This document shows, piece after piece, positions 36,101-42,688 of a DNA stretch of 60,000 nucleotides (positions are counted from its first letter, which is position 1; each line of letters begins with the position of its first letter). Made by a program: the position numbers and the translations under genes. Below the pieces are notes generated by a model. The model saw only the letters and a list, made by a program, of their open reading frames with translations. It ran no database searches and was not told the origin of the DNA. Origin of the DNA: Strigamia acuminata (Eukaryota; Arthropoda; Chilopoda; Geophilomorpha; Linotaeniidae); the NCBI GenBank assembly GCA_949358305.1, contig OX442315.1:8646427-8706426 (forward strand). The letters are read 5' to 3'.

Positions 36101-38676
36101 TCAATTCGTCCAAGAATCACAGATCACACTTTGCAGTTTTGGCAGAAGTTTGACACGGTTGTGAACAGTTTGGAGGTGGAATCAAGAGTGCGGGAAGAGT
36201 GGGCCAAAACCGTTTGGCTCACTTCTAAATCTGCTCAGAAAAGCTGCGCAGATGACGAGTTGCACAAAGATCACACACGGCCGCCTTTGGGTCGTGTGCA
36301 ACAATTGAGCCGGGCACGCGCGAGGGGAAGGGATGCTCCGCCCAGGCACACGCCTAGCAGCATCATCAAAGCAATGCACGCTGCAGCGCGATTGGTTGAC
36401 GCTGTTGCTGGGCCAAAACTTGCTGCAAAACACAATATTATTTGGGTAATATTGTGTCTTGTTTTATATTTTATTAATGTATGTTTTATTTCAATTTACA
36501 TTGAAACAAAACATATAAGCTTGTTGAATATGTTTATAAGACAATTTGGAAATATGGTGCGCACTCAAATAGGAATATTTGAGGTCACCACAGCACCATG
36601 GGTACGAGAGTACCTCTTCCCATTGGTTGTGGGGTCGGTGACCGAATATGACATCATCCTGGTCACTGACCCTCAACCGTCAACGCCACCTGGCAGGTGG
36701 GGTTGGGCTGGGCCATGCGGGAGTGTTTCAGTGGCCGATAATCGGTCACAGAATATTGAATAACGAAATACCAGTTTTACCAAAAGTCCCGATTTGAAGA
36801 AACCTTAGCCATGCTACAGTTGTGCAATGCATGAACATTTTATTTCAAGGGTGTTCTAATTAAAGATTTACAAACCTGCAGAAATGACGATATAAGGATC
36901 CCGAATTAAAGTTGTAACACCAGCTCCATCTTGATGTATGTGGATGACTTTTGGTTGAAGAATCAAAAGTTGAAGAACTGAAGATAAACAAAAGATTAAA
37001 CAAAAGATTAAACAAAAGATTAGTCGAAACAAACATTTGTGCTAAAAATTATAATAAACCTCACTTCCATCTCCTAATGCTATTGAAGCCAATATTAAAA
37101 ACGGTGCAGTTTCCCCGACAAACTGATACATTACACTGCCAAAAGGTGGTCCTATCAGCACTCCTAGAGCAAGACCTCCCAATGCTATACCCATGACAGC
37201 GCCTCTTTCCTTGTCATCCGGGTATCGGTAGGCCAACATGCCCAATCCTAAAAAACAATCAAAGTTGATCAAGGATTCAAAATCAATTTCCACCCATATA
37301 CCAGCGACAGTTGAGCACGAAGAACCGATGCCCTGCAATGCCCGAGCAACGAACAAAACAGCGTAAGAGCCAGCAAACGCGAATACTGAAATAAGAATTA
37401 AAAATTTCATCTGAAATCTGTAATCCTGAAGACAAATGTGTACAGTATTATTTCCCATGACTACCGGGAGGCCCAAATAAAATGGGCCTTGTGTTATTAG
37501 CCGTATTACGTGCGTAATGTGTACGTACAAAGTTTTTCTTAAAACTTTTCAGTAAGAGATAATTTTTTTAAGAACAGTTCTAGACTAATTAGATGGAGCT
37601 CTACAACTTTCTAATTCACTTTTTCTCTCTATCTGTCACGGTTCTCGAGTCACAATATGGATGACCTTGAAGATGACCTCTGAGGTCAAGTTGGATGTCG
37701 TAATTGGATTTCCCCCAAAATACTACCCTGACAGTCACCCTCCAAACCCTCCTTGTTTTATCGAGCTGGTTTTATTTGGGTCACCCAGTAGCCGTTAAAA
37801 GAATAAAAACTCACTTAGCGTAGATGAAAACATGATGGCAAAACCACAAATCATTGGAATGCTGTAGCCGATCCTGGAATTGAAATAAAAAAGTCGATTG
37901 CCTCGAATGTAAAAATGATTGGCCTAAAAAGTCAATTTTTAGGCTAAAAAGATCAATTTTTGAACAAAAAAAAATAATTTTTGGACTAAAAAGATCGTCT
38001 TTTAGGGTGAAAACATCGATTTTTGGGCTAAAAACATCGATTTGTAGGCTAACAACATCAATTTTGTGCTAAAACCATTTCCGCTTCAAGGATTGTCCTG
38101 TTAGCCGTAGTTCTAAGTCAAAACACATGCACTAATAAAACAAAATCTGCTTTGCAGGCAAGTGGCAAAAATATACCTATTGATAATTGTTCCTACGAAC
38201 GGATTAGCTATGAGCTGTACAACGGCCTTCGATGCAAACAGCACACCAATTTCGACGTTCTCCGAACGAAGTTCCGCTTGTCTCTTCTCATGTAACGTGA
38301 GAGGGTCTGTCCACGTGCAATCTAAGTTGATAGCAAACAACAAATGACACAAAAATAAATAATTGCTTTTTATTTTTAACTCACTATTTGCGGCACTATG
38401 GTTCGAACCAAAGCACGGTTCTTGACCAATCGATGCAGAAGCCGTCGTCGAATTGATTGGTTTGTCCTGGCGGTGTCGAATGGAGTACAAAAACTCGGGA
38501 ATGATGGGAACTAAAAAAATCAACGTTGCAAAGAAATAGATTTCAGACATCAATAACTTGCCCACTATAGTGAGGAGCATGTTGTCCAAAAGCAACGCGA
38601 CTGCAACGATGAAAAGAATCAACTTCCGGGACTCACGCCATTCTTGTAACGTAGCGAGACATCGGCAAGATAGCAT
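21178..38676 (-). CDS. SLC18 vesicular amine transporter-like gene C (12 coding exons, 14-kb intron 7)
   Basis: Coding exons on the minus strand: 38562-38676, 38385-38510, 38177-38321, 37815-37873, 37302-37385, 37065-37247, 36876-36977, 22517-22691, 22399-22450, 21580-21643, 21394-21513, 21178-21326. The joined frame is open, 457 codons. It is the closest of the three to vertebrate VMATs: [11 protein letters not shown] (TM1 Asp), FASKAVVQL (TM2 Lys), [15 protein letters not shown] (TM4 Arg), [25 protein letters not shown] (TM7 Glu), GMVDSMM and IGDIAF (both late-helix aspartates kept). Inferred role: loading of a monoamine-like substrate into vesicles. The C-tail after the last helix is short and lacks the IL endocytic motif. 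Intron 7 (22692-36875) holds a solo LTR split by a complete retrotransposon, yet all exon borders are intact. The first intron is GC-AG. Confidence 0.88.
21685..22361. mobile_element. MITE (AAGGGGTTTCATT family), longer copy in intron 9 of gene C
   Basis: Same termini as 17818-18277, with the interior in reverse orientation and about 215 bp extra (around 21745-21960). Possible TAA duplication at both sides. No ORF. Confidence 0.7.
22985..23100. repeat. 32-33-bp tandem repeat in intron 7 of gene C
   Basis: Three to four copies of a unit made of CATCGATTTTTTTTAAC plus TTAAAAATGAGAGTA, with degenerate copies on both sides (22900-23140). Confidence 0.75.
23365..23747. mobile_element. Solo LTR, family X, left part (split by retrotransposon)
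   Basis: Begins TGTGAGAGTGGACGG after the 4-mer GAAT (23361-23364). It is interrupted after GCAC at 23747 by the Ty3/gypsy element and resumes at 36597. The whole X copy is about 537 bp and ends at 36750, followed by GAAT (36751-36754), a matching 4-bp target duplication. Confidence 0.75.
23748..24831 (-). repeat. 3' LTR of element 1
   Basis: 1084 bp. In element sense it begins TGTGGTGACCTCAAATATTC and ends GATCGCCGCA. It contains a TATA candidate (TATAAAA, 24701-24707), an 11-bp inverted repeat just after it (24669-24696), and an array of five hairpins (24043-24254). The left boundary follows GCAC. Confidence 0.95.
24043..24254 (-). other. Five-hairpin array in 3' LTR of element 1
   Basis: Five successive inverted repeats at 24043-24072, 24097-24120, 24145-24176, 24193-24221 and 24227-24254. 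Outer stems differ (ATTTTAGCG/CGCTAAAAT, CTCGTG/CACGAG, TTACG/CGTAA extendable to 10 bp, GCTTTGTG/CACAAAGC, AACTAACA/TGTTAGTT) but each encloses the same 12-13 nt core, GAG-N4 to N5-CTC-GA (AA in the first). Stem differences are matched on both sides, so pairing appears to be under selection. The same array is in the other LTR. Confidence 0.85.
24832..24845 (-). other. Polypurine tract of element 1
   Basis: On the minus strand the sequence AAAAGGGGGGGAAG directly abuts the TG that starts the 3' LTR. This is the expected plus-strand primer for reverse transcription. Confidence 0.9.
24846..25006 (-). other. Element 1, 3' untranslated stretch
   Basis: AT-rich sequence between the stop of the third gene and the polypurine tract. 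No coding potential. Confidence 0.4.
25007..27842 (-). CDS. Third gene (ORF3) of element 1, spliced, unknown function
   Basis: Two coding exons: 27579-27842 (ATG at 27842; 88 codons ending HDR) and 25007-27226 (739 codons plus stop, beginning [10 protein letters not shown]). The intron 27227-27578 has GTAAAT donor and TTTTACAG acceptor and joins in phase 0, giving about 827 residues. Upstream of the ATG is another consistent splice pair (acceptor at 27851, donor GTAAGTAG at 27928), which suggests a spliced subgenomic mRNA. Seen in the protein: acidic N-terminal exon; basic helix-rich part ([12 protein letters not shown]); a long RS/SR-rich low-complexity middle; a proline run ([17 protein letters not shown]); a folded-looking C-terminal part with many aromatic residues ([27 protein letters not shown]). 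No signal peptide or membrane span, so it does not look like an envelope. GC content is clearly above that of gag and pol. I do not recognise the family. Confidence 0.7.
27843..28052 (-). other. Pol-ORF3 spacer of element 1 with splice sites
   Basis: In element sense, a strong donor (CAATT followed by GTAAGTAG, 27921-27929) and an acceptor (GGATTAG, 27851-27857) define a 78-nt intron just before the ORF3 ATG. Where the upstream exon begins is not determined. Confidence 0.5.
28053..32501 (-). CDS. pol: Pol polyprotein of element 1 (PR-RT-RNase H-IN)
   Basis: The frame is open from inside the gag end, and the stretch given starts at a GTG. It is most likely made only as a Gag-Pol fusion by -1 frameshifting at 32528-32534. 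Counting from 32501: aspartic protease DSGA near residue 167; reverse transcriptase with CIDFRPLN near 420, TTIDLSKGY near 455, [10 protein letters not shown] near 495 and catalytic YLDD near 519; RNase H HTDAS near 667; integrase zinc finger HGH...GHPG...CERC near 975-1018; DDE residues near D1043, D1102 and E1137 (35-residue spacing); then a GPY motif ([10 protein letters not shown] near 1280). The acidic/basic C-terminal tail of about 160 residues has no chromodomain. All catalytic residues look intact. Confidence 0.95.
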   Translation of the reverse strand: MDATPTASENELTPSQILDEFLNKQIKLELENNLIFPKIDISSLRLVLKNENITEEFFKEKVQQIKVDWESKIKDAVTLLDGKARPTPEITEGSDKIDLPGLDECIEKLLATTLVTNDLLDELPLDPPIEIKPPRRFKCKYADIPNSNDLPTIRLQTANGMITGMLDSGANRSFMAYSVVISLKMEDEIRPIGPDVRVTTASEDVVPEGTLLLSFAWTHGMLSHPFIILRNKYPIVLLGCDFMNRLNIQPNPKTMSWNFVKSLKEDLPFVPQAILDRYQEFLDPPEEIMKRDFIKANHMKAGSATACQAKVADEENIVQRLVSDANLSMENSLMLEKVLKKHEKILSRRPGRTHLVRHEIKLDIKVPIRVPFKSVNPQKREIIRQICQDMLDNGYVEQATGDYGMRIVLVMRPDCDPRLCIDFRPLNAHTLYDPPQMPSIEEILRELGRFEWVTTIDLSKGYWQIEVHPNDRAKTAFWSPLGRLQFRVMPFGLVNAPSTFQKLIEKILGDAYRKFAWAYLDDIIIISKNFEEHMMHLEEILSKLENANLHVHPEKSKFGRKELTFLGYKLSVQGVSVDPKKVAAIKEMPAPSNLKELQRFLGMVNFFHRLLKNLAVMTEPLRPLLKKDVEFIWSEIHQEAFDQIKDALTNAETMAMPDLTEPFIVHTDASRKGLGAALMQMREIDDQNIEVPCVYASRSLQPAEINYSATELECLAVIWALRKFRHYLEFTTFIVRTDHQALKWLMQLDEPAGRLARWQMELMRYSFEIQYIKGPLNVLADALSRSPIDKPENPEDDGDNDELLSYCPSPQRNWKMGKFHELPVSTLEEKEDHEFVNYWTKIYDPSEESDDVIRAQISRKFQVPSSNVLIKAFVAKIVERLDCEPPTREDIIKAQKEDKVCQLMRNFLNCNQFPPDVTTRLQRKQYRKHATTFLIEDDLLMQFHPTMSDELGEDGRALKVFVPQTLKYKIIWLMHGHLLSGHPGIARTLYRARRIYTWKGMKSDITRFIRHCERCQACKPRTKGQIEAAQMGPYSPFDCLSVDLTGPKPRTRKNNTHILVILDVATHWPELYPMCNPTAGKVANCIYHLSMSMGFPRKIISDNGPQFRAQVFKKFCEKFKMVPTPTSTYHPQANPVERVNRDIKYLVAIYSSVHSKWDEYLREFAFSLRTTVTRGRDFSPAFLNFFRELRVPWDPRIPEGILVVDPKNPHLYVQKLEAVIAETYQHMMSHVLDLRRRVNLKKEGEKFSNFKLNDLVWRDSHVLSSAARGIAAGIADKRTGPYVITKVLQGGSVELRKLENNEIFPAVHSSELTPYFPSFDQEVWLEGEEVGQKTENIINTLDDDELKKIPVDNSSKPQMESDLVNNDVELRDSFKKLEIAKKLNKKVFLEKKQKTSEIKDSSDSVSDDNEDGDLNTINPSPTKRYNLRTRKPRGKNNMCLLPSITSRSRDQPYDVRSNSSSHTQTNQTVRLDDVTNSDVTQT
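32493..32534 (-). promoter_or_regulatory. Programmed -1 frameshift signal of element 1
   Basis: Gag ends CTA AAA AAC TTG TAA. The heptamer A AAA AAC (32528-32534) is a classical -1 slippery site in the right register, two codons before the stop. The pol frame is open through it. Nine bases downstream a perfect 7-bp stem, CGCATCC/GGATGCG (32512-32518 with 32493-32499), can form with a 12-nt loop. The equivalent site in element 2 (56207-56253) keeps the heptamer and has a different 7-bp stem. Confidence 0.85.
32522..35416 (-). CDS. gag: Gag of element 1 (964 aa, AT-hook, coiled coil, CCHC)
   Basis: Structural polyprotein for the particle shell and RNA packaging, unusually long for the group. 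Order: AT-hook core RGRP in [12 protein letters not shown] (residues about 8-19); an acidic spacer; a long predicted coiled coil rich in E/Q/K (about 130-270); SR/RR-rich and G/P/D-rich disordered segments (about 370-520); a capsid-like part ([13 protein letters not shown] ... [18 protein letters not shown] ... [13 protein letters not shown]) typical of retrotransposon Gag; and one CCHC zinc knuckle, [14 protein letters not shown], near the C-terminus. The ATG at 35416 follows the primer site by about 70 nt. Translation ends at TAA or shifts -1 into pol. Confidence 0.93.
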   Translation of the reverse strand: MATPMQIVKRQRGRPSTQKRAATVLPALEPEMLMEKIISEEITPVPDPKQLKDAENEVARALSASSASSNDQELPPLPLEEVENTLREMESESSHESPPRMTMLDALRNQARQDGAQITDDMTVEEIHRAMIRLHTDRAVSNLQFEMERKEAELQQQKAEVELQHMELNRQNEEFLAQKAREYRLKGEVEDLSKMNTRNELSIRSHQEARRQLELTKSKLEQKNKELIDLADHYQRNHNQLVRYAAELDTRAKTQRTRESKIAKREDEIFHSLDQPSTSGQVKSSDSAKRLQPGESQNQINENEILRADLLRAQEELAEMKDRLQARNYTDQLVQPEMAAPTVPILTPETITISVVSELSSQSGLSSDDDQRSRRRHRSKRKRPSDSEERRADRNPLPGNRNPIFHNSDRLLGMVDDRNRRHETGIHVARTIPLAQQQDASKRSRRDTNPAREPPDGHESPPGGGQYRRNPPDGGNPDGHGDGPPGGGRRPPDDDGDPPDPPETPHFNTPSNSQSDSRSDSDVNAQQERDNRHRSHRRRHRGHSSWRNTHYYTAEEIDRLLADRRSSDRSDATADNADIALRQKIAQYTANNWTHDLVDERTIRWDHIKPALFDGEWEAGSTLLDEVLRISRLNGIACHTALKRVVPKALIDRAEKWFYSKQFQNWNHFVEEFMTEYGESSEDLLQMWDNLSQNKGESLRSYLRRTEDLLVTLPYTMGDAAIDRQFRRGLTDYSKNVLLSVRAPYPGGFAELAKFMRANQIRIDENYKAYLPADEKVAYAKRQQRRKELAKDTRFANTPLLQPPKRGDFLAETAKESKKGSDGKNPHPTPKAHLAEVTEMETASEPEKSDSEPESEAAAALLARNNAVARKFGPKMAPKNVTFGSPKTDALSRSKSPTPKKDEAKRSSSPSPKVAKSPATDPCNICKKLGHWAKECPDRKSSKDKIIEEFEKSMKSIGELLKNL
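35489..35506 (-). other. Primer binding site of element 1 (tRNA-Pro)
   Basis: Two nucleotides after the 5' LTR, the minus strand reads TGGGGGCCCGTCCGGGAT. This is complementary to the 3' end of eukaryotic tRNA-Pro (ATCCCGGACGAGCCCCCA as I know it) except for one position. Element 2 has the same 18-mer. Confidence 0.85.
35509..36592 (-). repeat. 5' LTR of element 1
   Basis: 1084 bp, apparently identical to 23748-24831. In element sense: TGTGG start at 36592, TATA candidate at 36462-36468, short inverted repeat 36430-36457, five-hairpin array 35804-36015, CGCCGCA end at 35509. It drives the element; an ORF of about 200 codons seen antisense in it has no support. Confidence 0.95.
35804..36015 (-). 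other. Five-hairpin array in 5' LTR of element 1
   Basis: The same five hairpins as 24043-24254: 35804-35833, 35858-35881, 35906-35937, 35954-35982, 35988-36015. If transcription starts after the TATA candidate at 36462-36468, the whole array is in the transcribed leader. Confidence 0.85.
36597..36750. mobile_element. Solo LTR, family X, right part
   Basis: Continues the copy that begins at 23365; ends GATAATCGGTCACA and is followed by the GAAT target duplication. The sequence runs CATGGGTACGAGAGTACC next to the retrotransposon junction. Confidence 0.75.
37913..38060. repeat. Degenerate 24-25-bp tandem repeat in intron 3 of gene C
   Basis: About six irregular copies of a unit like GGCTAAAAACATCGATTTTT. 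It resembles the repeat at 22985-23100 in word content. Confidence 0.6.
38511..38561 (-). other. GC-AG intron 1 of gene C
   Basis: 51 nt, starting GCAAGTTATTG and ending TTTTTTTAG. Unlike the 49-nt introns of A and B it is a multiple of three and has no stop codon, so retention would add 17 residues in frame. Confidence 0.85.
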
Positions 38677-38753
38677 AGCGAGAACTGAAACGGAAAAAAA
38701 GAGAAATTCAATTTAAAAGTACAAAAAAATAATAAAATGAAAAAAAAAATTAC

Positions 38754-38830
38754 CTGATCGATGACGTCTCTCTCCAACAGTGACCGAGTGACGACTTTAA
38801 AATCTTTTTCTCGATATAAATCAAAGTGTT
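38754..38830 (-). other. Possible second untranslated exon of gene C
   Basis: A minus-strand segment ends CGATCAG followed by donor GTAATTTTTT, 70 nt before the acceptor (TTTCAG at 38685) of the first coding exon. It has no ATG in frame and no clear equivalent in A or B, so its use is uncertain. Confidence 0.35.
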
Positions 38831-40043
38831 ATCGTCGTAGTTAAAAGCAGATAAGAGATTAAGTTGGTAAGTTATATGTTGCAATAACTCAAATTCTTTT
38901 CATCTGCTAATCTGCATCAGATATAGAGCTCACAAGTTGTGATGAATAGTGCCAGCGAGTCAATATTTACCAATTGGTTGTGGGAGCTTCAATGAGATAG
39001 AAGAAATTTACTCTTCACTGCTACTGGACCGGTTATAAACAGGAAAGACACAAACTAAACCCACAGCAAAAGGTTAAAGCAGCTGTGTGCAGGTGGCTAG
39101 TTGTTTTATTGTCTAATTAAAAACATTTTTACAACAGACTTATTAACAGAAAAAGCAATTATTTATTTTTTTTAATTCTATATTCTATTTTTTTTAATAA
39201 TAATTTTAAAAATAAAATTTCAGTGAATGAGATGGTGTGGAGGGGCTTCATTAGTGAGACATTTCCTTTTAAAGCATTTTTTATTTTCCTAGCAGTTAAC
39301 AAAGAAGTGTCTTGAGGAAAAAGCAATCTTGCAATTGAACCATGCTCTCCCATATGACTCTTTCCTTTATGAATCAGTTCTTTTTAATGCTATTCAGCAA
39401 AGCCAACATTTTTTTACTCATTAGTTTATTTAGCTGTTTTCATGTTTTGGTTACTTCTATTTCTAACTATTTTAATTGAATTGTTTGTTCCTTTTTATTA
39501 ATTTAATTTAATGTAATTTAATGTAATTTAATTTAATTTAATTTAATGTAATTTAATGTAGTAATTTAATTTGGTGTAATTTAATGTAATTTAATGTAAT
39601 TTAATTTACTTTAATTTAATTTAATTTAATTTAATTTAATGTAATTTAATTTAATTTAATGTAACTTAATTTAATTTAATTTAATTTAAATTCACTTGAT
39701 TCACTCGATTCACTCGACCAATCAATGTCGAGTTGACCAATACAATTAAAATGTGTATTGTCCAATCCAACAGTTTACTAGCAACAACTGAATTTAATAA
39801 TTCATTGCAATGTGAGGCATTGAACCAACTACCAATAAATCAGCATTGAATGACAAGACTTAATTATCCAAATTACAACTGCCAGTTGTTTTAAATTACT
39901 TACTGCTGCCAGTTTACTTGTTTATTATCATGACCATACAATAATATCAAACCGACCAATTAAAATGGTTTGGGCAATAGATAATTGATATCGATAATTA
40001 ACAAATTCATCAATGTTTAAACGAATAATTTAATTTATCCTAC
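38831..40043. other. Non-coding, upstream intron of gene C
   Basis: No gene. Contains the AATTT-rich simple repeat at 39499-39690 and small local repeats such as GATTCACTCGATTCACTCGA. Confidence 0.4.
39499..39690. repeat. AATTT pentanucleotide array
   Basis: Imperfect runs of AATTT/AATGT units over about 190 bp, a simple-sequence tract. Confidence 0.9.
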
Positions 40044-40115
40044 CTTATCTCACTTCTTGAAGTCAACCTGCATTTCTCTCTCTCTACTTGTTCCTCAGAG
40101 ACGAAGAGTGCAGAT
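40044..40115 (-). other. Putative untranslated first exon of gene C
   Basis: The minus-strand segment ends GAGATAAG and is followed by donor GTAGGATAAATTAAAT, as upstream of genes A and B. An ATG inside it runs into TGA after seven codons, so it is non-coding. Right limit unknown. Confidence 0.5.
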
Positions 40116-41640
40116 CACTTCAAACTGGAAACGGGGGATCCTATGTGCGCATGCTCGGTACAGATGTGCCCACTCAAAACCCTTCTACCACGCCGCACAA
40201 ATTCATCTCTTTTAAGAGAATTTATTTTTTCTCGATATTTATAAGACGTCATCAAGAAATTGTTAAAAGCAGCTGCAGCCATTAGATGACGCTAATAATT
40301 AGTGTAAAGCACGGCGAAAAAAGAATAGGTGTTAAAATAATGCCGCCATTTTTGACTGGGTAAATGTTAGAGTATAGTTATAGTAACCAAGCCTATCATT
40401 GGGTTTGCTATTTTTAATTAATAAAAACTCATTCAATAATATTTAAAAAGAATGGCAACACAAATTGGTATTTTAAAATAGAAATCTCATAACAAAACAA
40501 TTTACTAACAGCTGTTTGACGAAAGTAATAATTGTGACAGTAATGACGTCATATCGAATAAATGCTAAGTTTTACCCATAGATGGCGCTGATATTTATAT
40601 AGCGGTAAATTTGATAGATGAAATTAAGGTTTTACCGTATTACCTCACATTAAGCCGCATGCCGGTATAGTGCAAGTTATACGGGCATGCCGATAAACCC
40701 CGTTTGTAACGGCATGCCGATGTAAGTGAGGAGGAATTTTTTTAAAAAAGAATTTAGCCAAAACAACCAAAAAAATAATTATACATATACCCATTTTGCA
40801 CATTGTACACAATTGTACACAAGTTCAGATCAGCTTGGTGACGACACAGCCATCGTCACAGATCACATGACCCATGCCAAGTCATGACGCACTAACTCCG
40901 AAAGTCCGGGACTGCGCTACCTTATTATTAAGTTATCTTGTGCTACCTCTGACCTGGTAAGAGCTTTAATTAGCCAATGGTCGTCTTAGGCTACCTTTCT
41001 CACCTCCATGCTTCCATGTGGTGTTTAATTCCCATTGTTGTGCTAAACATCGTCATTTAACGCGTTTACTCGCGCTTTTAGTTTAGAAACTTAACCCTTT
41101 TTGTTGCTCTTTCATTTTATGCGCAGGACATTGCCTCGAGAATCAGATTTGAGCCAATTGGCCATTGTGTCTTTATTTCTGTGGTTTGAGCGCGTGTTTG
41201 GACACGCGATTGCTAGACTTGGCCACCCTGCCATTAGGGGCCCAGCCAGGTTTGGTTTGCGAACGTTGCTAGTAGCTTTCCTACTGTTGACGACAGTGAC
41301 CCGTGATAAATTTATGTATTGATCGAGCGAGGGGATAAGTTGCCGCCACTTTCCAGGCAGCTTATCAACCATACGGGCTTTCGCTTACGGCCAGGCTCTC
41401 CTTGTTTCGTAACTGGCGCGCCTTTCAAATGCGTTTATAACATTTCAAAAACCAGTTCATGACACATTTTTTTGTGGAAAATGTCTGGAATTCTTCCAAG
41501 ATTTTCAAACCCATACATGAATTTTGTAAAAAAAATTCTGTTTTTTCGATTGTTTATCGAAAAAATGAAAGGAAAACACAATTATATCTAAAATTAAAAT
41601 TTAAAATGATATGTATTGATGACTAGTAATATTTGCTTAC
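40116..41640. other. Non-coding intergenic DNA
   Basis: No gene supported. At 40640-40735 there is an inverted arrangement of CCTCAC...GCCGCATGCCG and CGGCATGCCG...GTGAGG, probably a short MITE relic. Bases 40830-41450 are GC-richer; an LTR remnant is possible but no ends were identified. Confidence 0.4.
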
Positions 41641-41870
41641 TTAATGGGTGACTGATGAGCAATTCAATCAGCAACTGTTTTAATTTAGTGGTCGTGAGTA
41701 TTTAAATATATAGATGTCACGAGGAAATTGAATTAGAAAAATAAACAGGTTTTTCAGATGTGTTTCGCAACTACAATGCAATATTGACACAATGGCACAT
41801 AAATATTTCAGCAGTTGTTCTTCAGATGTTGTTGTTGTACTTGTTGCGGTTAAGCAGCTCAAAATATAAT
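41641..41870 (-). pseudogene. Orphan 5' segment of a lipocalin-like gene copy
   Basis: It is homologous to 47093-47290 and 51262-51480, the untranslated first exons and upstream DNA of the two lipocalin-like genes, including the donor GTAAGCAAAT. No coding exons follow to its left, so this is a leftover of a lost tandem copy. Confidence 0.6.
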
Positions 41871-42077
41871 GAAAGATGATTAAAGTTACTTTGGGTATTT
41901 GATGACATTGGATTGAAACTGATTCAGGTCAGATGATAAAAAGACGCACGTGTATGTATTGGCTACATTGGTAACAACTTGGACGAACACTACGGTAGTG
42001 TTCGTCCAAGGTAACAATGTGTGTGCAATCATAAATAAAAGATTATGAGAGCGTTTCAGGCATTATATACTCGTATT

Positions 42078-42150
42078 GGTTTCGTGGTGTAGTGGTTATC
42101 ACGTCTGCTTTACACGCAGAAGGTCCCCGGTTCGATCCCGGGCGGAACCA
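42078..42150 (+). tRNA. tRNA-Val: tRNA-Val (anticodon TAC)
   Basis: 73 nt, intronless. The acceptor stem GGTTTCG pairs with CGGAACC (one G-T), with discriminator A. The anticodon stem TCTGC/GCAGA encloses the loop TTTACAC with anticodon TAC at 42111-42113. The T-arm reads CCCGG-TTCGATC-CCGGG, carrying the internal B-box promoter, and GTGTAGTGGTTATCAC forms the D-arm/A-box. A TTTT run at 42154 can end polymerase III transcription. Confidence 0.97.
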
Positions 42151-42688
42151 TTGTTTTGTTTGTTCAATTTTCTAAATTTAAAATATTTCCCAGAAAACTT
42201 AAAACATTTTTTTGTTGCATTTCGTTTTGTTTGTTCGCTGATTTTCATGATTGTTTTTTCTTTCGAGAGACCGGAAGTGACGGTTTATAAATGATAAAGT
42301 GATAAAATTTCGAAAAAAACTTTTAGGTCGTTCAAAGTTGAAACCTGATTTACTCGTTTTCTGAAAATCAAGAAAATCAGGATTTCGAAAATCCGTGTAA
42401 CATCGAACGCACCGAATGATTTTTTTTATTCAAAACAGGAAATATAGCTTATAGATATACTTTCCCTCCCTTTACAACAAAGTAAACTCAACCGCTAACA
42501 TTGTGGGTGACCCCTGGCGACAAAACATAACATCGCCTCCAAAACCCCTTTTTTGTACAACATAAAAAACACTTCAGGGTCATCACAGCAGTTGTTTTAA
42601 TTAATCGTCAACAAATAATGTCACTGTTCTCTTGTGTGCATTGTAGTACAATTCTGGTGGCCTACATTAGATTAAATCAATTCAAATT
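42151..42688. other. Non-coding
   Basis: Between the tRNA and the LRR gene. AT-rich, no repeat or gene seen; it may include the 3' untranslated part of the LRR gene on the minus strand. Confidence 0.4.

Larger units (their letters stand above)
23748..36592 (-). mobile_element. Complete Ty3/gypsy LTR retrotransposon (element 1) with extra spliced gene
   Basis: 12,845 bp on the minus strand. Order in its own sense: LTR 35509-36592, primer site 35489-35506, gag 32522-35416, -1 frameshift site 32528-32534, pol 28053-32501, spliced third gene 25007-27842, polypurine tract 24832-24845, LTR 23748-24831. Flanking GCAC at 23744-23747 and 36593-36596 is the target duplication. The two LTRs have the same length (1084 bp) and I found no difference by eye, which points to a very recent insertion. 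All long frames are open. The order protease-RT-RNase H-integrase places it in Ty3/gypsy. It sits inside a solo LTR inside intron 7 of gene C. Confidence 0.95.

Noticed and set aside
38511-38561. Reading the first two coding exons of gene C as one uninterrupted exon
   Set aside because: The in-frame stretch replaces the conserved VVPIIP junction with 17 foreign residues, and A and B show the equivalent intron out of frame.
21178-38676. Calling the array vesicular acetylcholine transporters
   Set aside because: Loop and TM motifs ([27 protein letters not shown]) fit monoamine-type SLC18 better than the acetylcholine branch; exact substrate left open.
40640-40735. CRISPR-like or regulatory palindromes (repeated GCATGCCG)
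   Set aside because: Only an irregular inverted pair in a eukaryotic intergenic region; more likely a small MITE relic.
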